DNA of 64,000 nucleotides from positions 218,454 to 282,453 of the forward strand of contig RCAB01000031.1 of NCBI GenBank assembly GCA_003640385.1, written 5' to 3'. This DNA comes from Setaria digitata. Taxonomy: Eukaryota; Nematoda; Chromadorea; Rhabditida; Setariidae. The notes under the pieces were generated by a model. The model was not told the origin of the DNA, made no database searches, and was given only the letters and a program-made list of their open reading frames with translations. Positions 63,939 through 64,000 of this stretch are shown piece after piece. The position numbers and the translations under genes were made by a program. The first letter of the stretch is position 1. Each line of letters starts with the position of its first letter.

Positions 63939-64000
63939 TAATAATAATAATAATAGTAACAGTAATAATAATAATAGTAATAATAATAATAGTAATAATA
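63939..64000. repeat. (AAT)n microsatellite running off the right edge
   Basis: ATA/AAT units with regular AGT interruptions, continuing to the last base of the window. Confidence 0.9.

Noticed and set aside
1..64000. CRISPR array, bacterial operon, Wolbachia insertion, DNA transposon or retroelement
   Set aside because: No regularly spaced repeats, bacterial-style gene packing, transposase or reverse transcriptase motifs were seen on either strand.

Overview
The window looks like nuclear DNA from a parasitic nematode, most likely a filarial or other spirurid worm. Reasons: strongly AT-rich non-coding DNA full of A/T homopolymers and (ATT)n runs, many short exons split by small GT-AG introns with T-rich 3' splice sites, a cuticlin-type PAN/ZP matrix protein, an NPY/FMRFamide-like peptide receptor, and an embedded piece of a eukaryotic 18S rRNA gene. 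The clade is inference; nothing seen is bacterial or viral. Single Ns at 5353, 5479 and 18674 are flanked by repeated sequence and look like assembly joins.

Layout. 1-2932 (minus): a kinase-fold protein with degenerate catalytic motifs, open at the left edge and at its 5' end. 2933-8945: mostly non-coding, with a possible small tail-anchored protein (minus, 4552-4752), a two-exon small gene (plus, 5881-6293) and a possible two-helix peptide (8661-8849). 8946-12831 (plus): the SPT2 chromatin protein in 11 exons. 15982-21094 (plus): a three-PAN plus ZP transmembrane matrix protein in 18 exons. 24281-24698: an isolated 18S rRNA fragment. 25228-27319 (minus): a SEC14-GOLD lipid-transfer-type protein in 9 exons. 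27320-38592: an 11 kb desert. 38593-42800 (plus): a seven-transmembrane peptide receptor in 7 exons. 45753-50992 (plus): a large unrecognised nuclear-type, proline-rich protein in 14 exons. 55364-57046 (plus): a two-RRM hnRNP A/B-like protein. 59317-63002 (minus): an F-box leucine-rich-repeat protein in 12 exons. The right edge is simple repeat.

I rebuilt the gene models by hand, joining exons where the splice phase and protein-family sequence agree on both sides; the seven full models close to whole codons end to end. The genes are unrelated housekeeping, matrix and signalling functions with independent promoters, not an operon or gene cluster. I found no clearly new multi-gene system. The most notable items are a pseudokinase of unclear family, the proline-rich protein without a recognised family, the 18S fragment, a GC-AG intron inside an RRM, and splice-site duplications or assembly duplications in the ZP gene.
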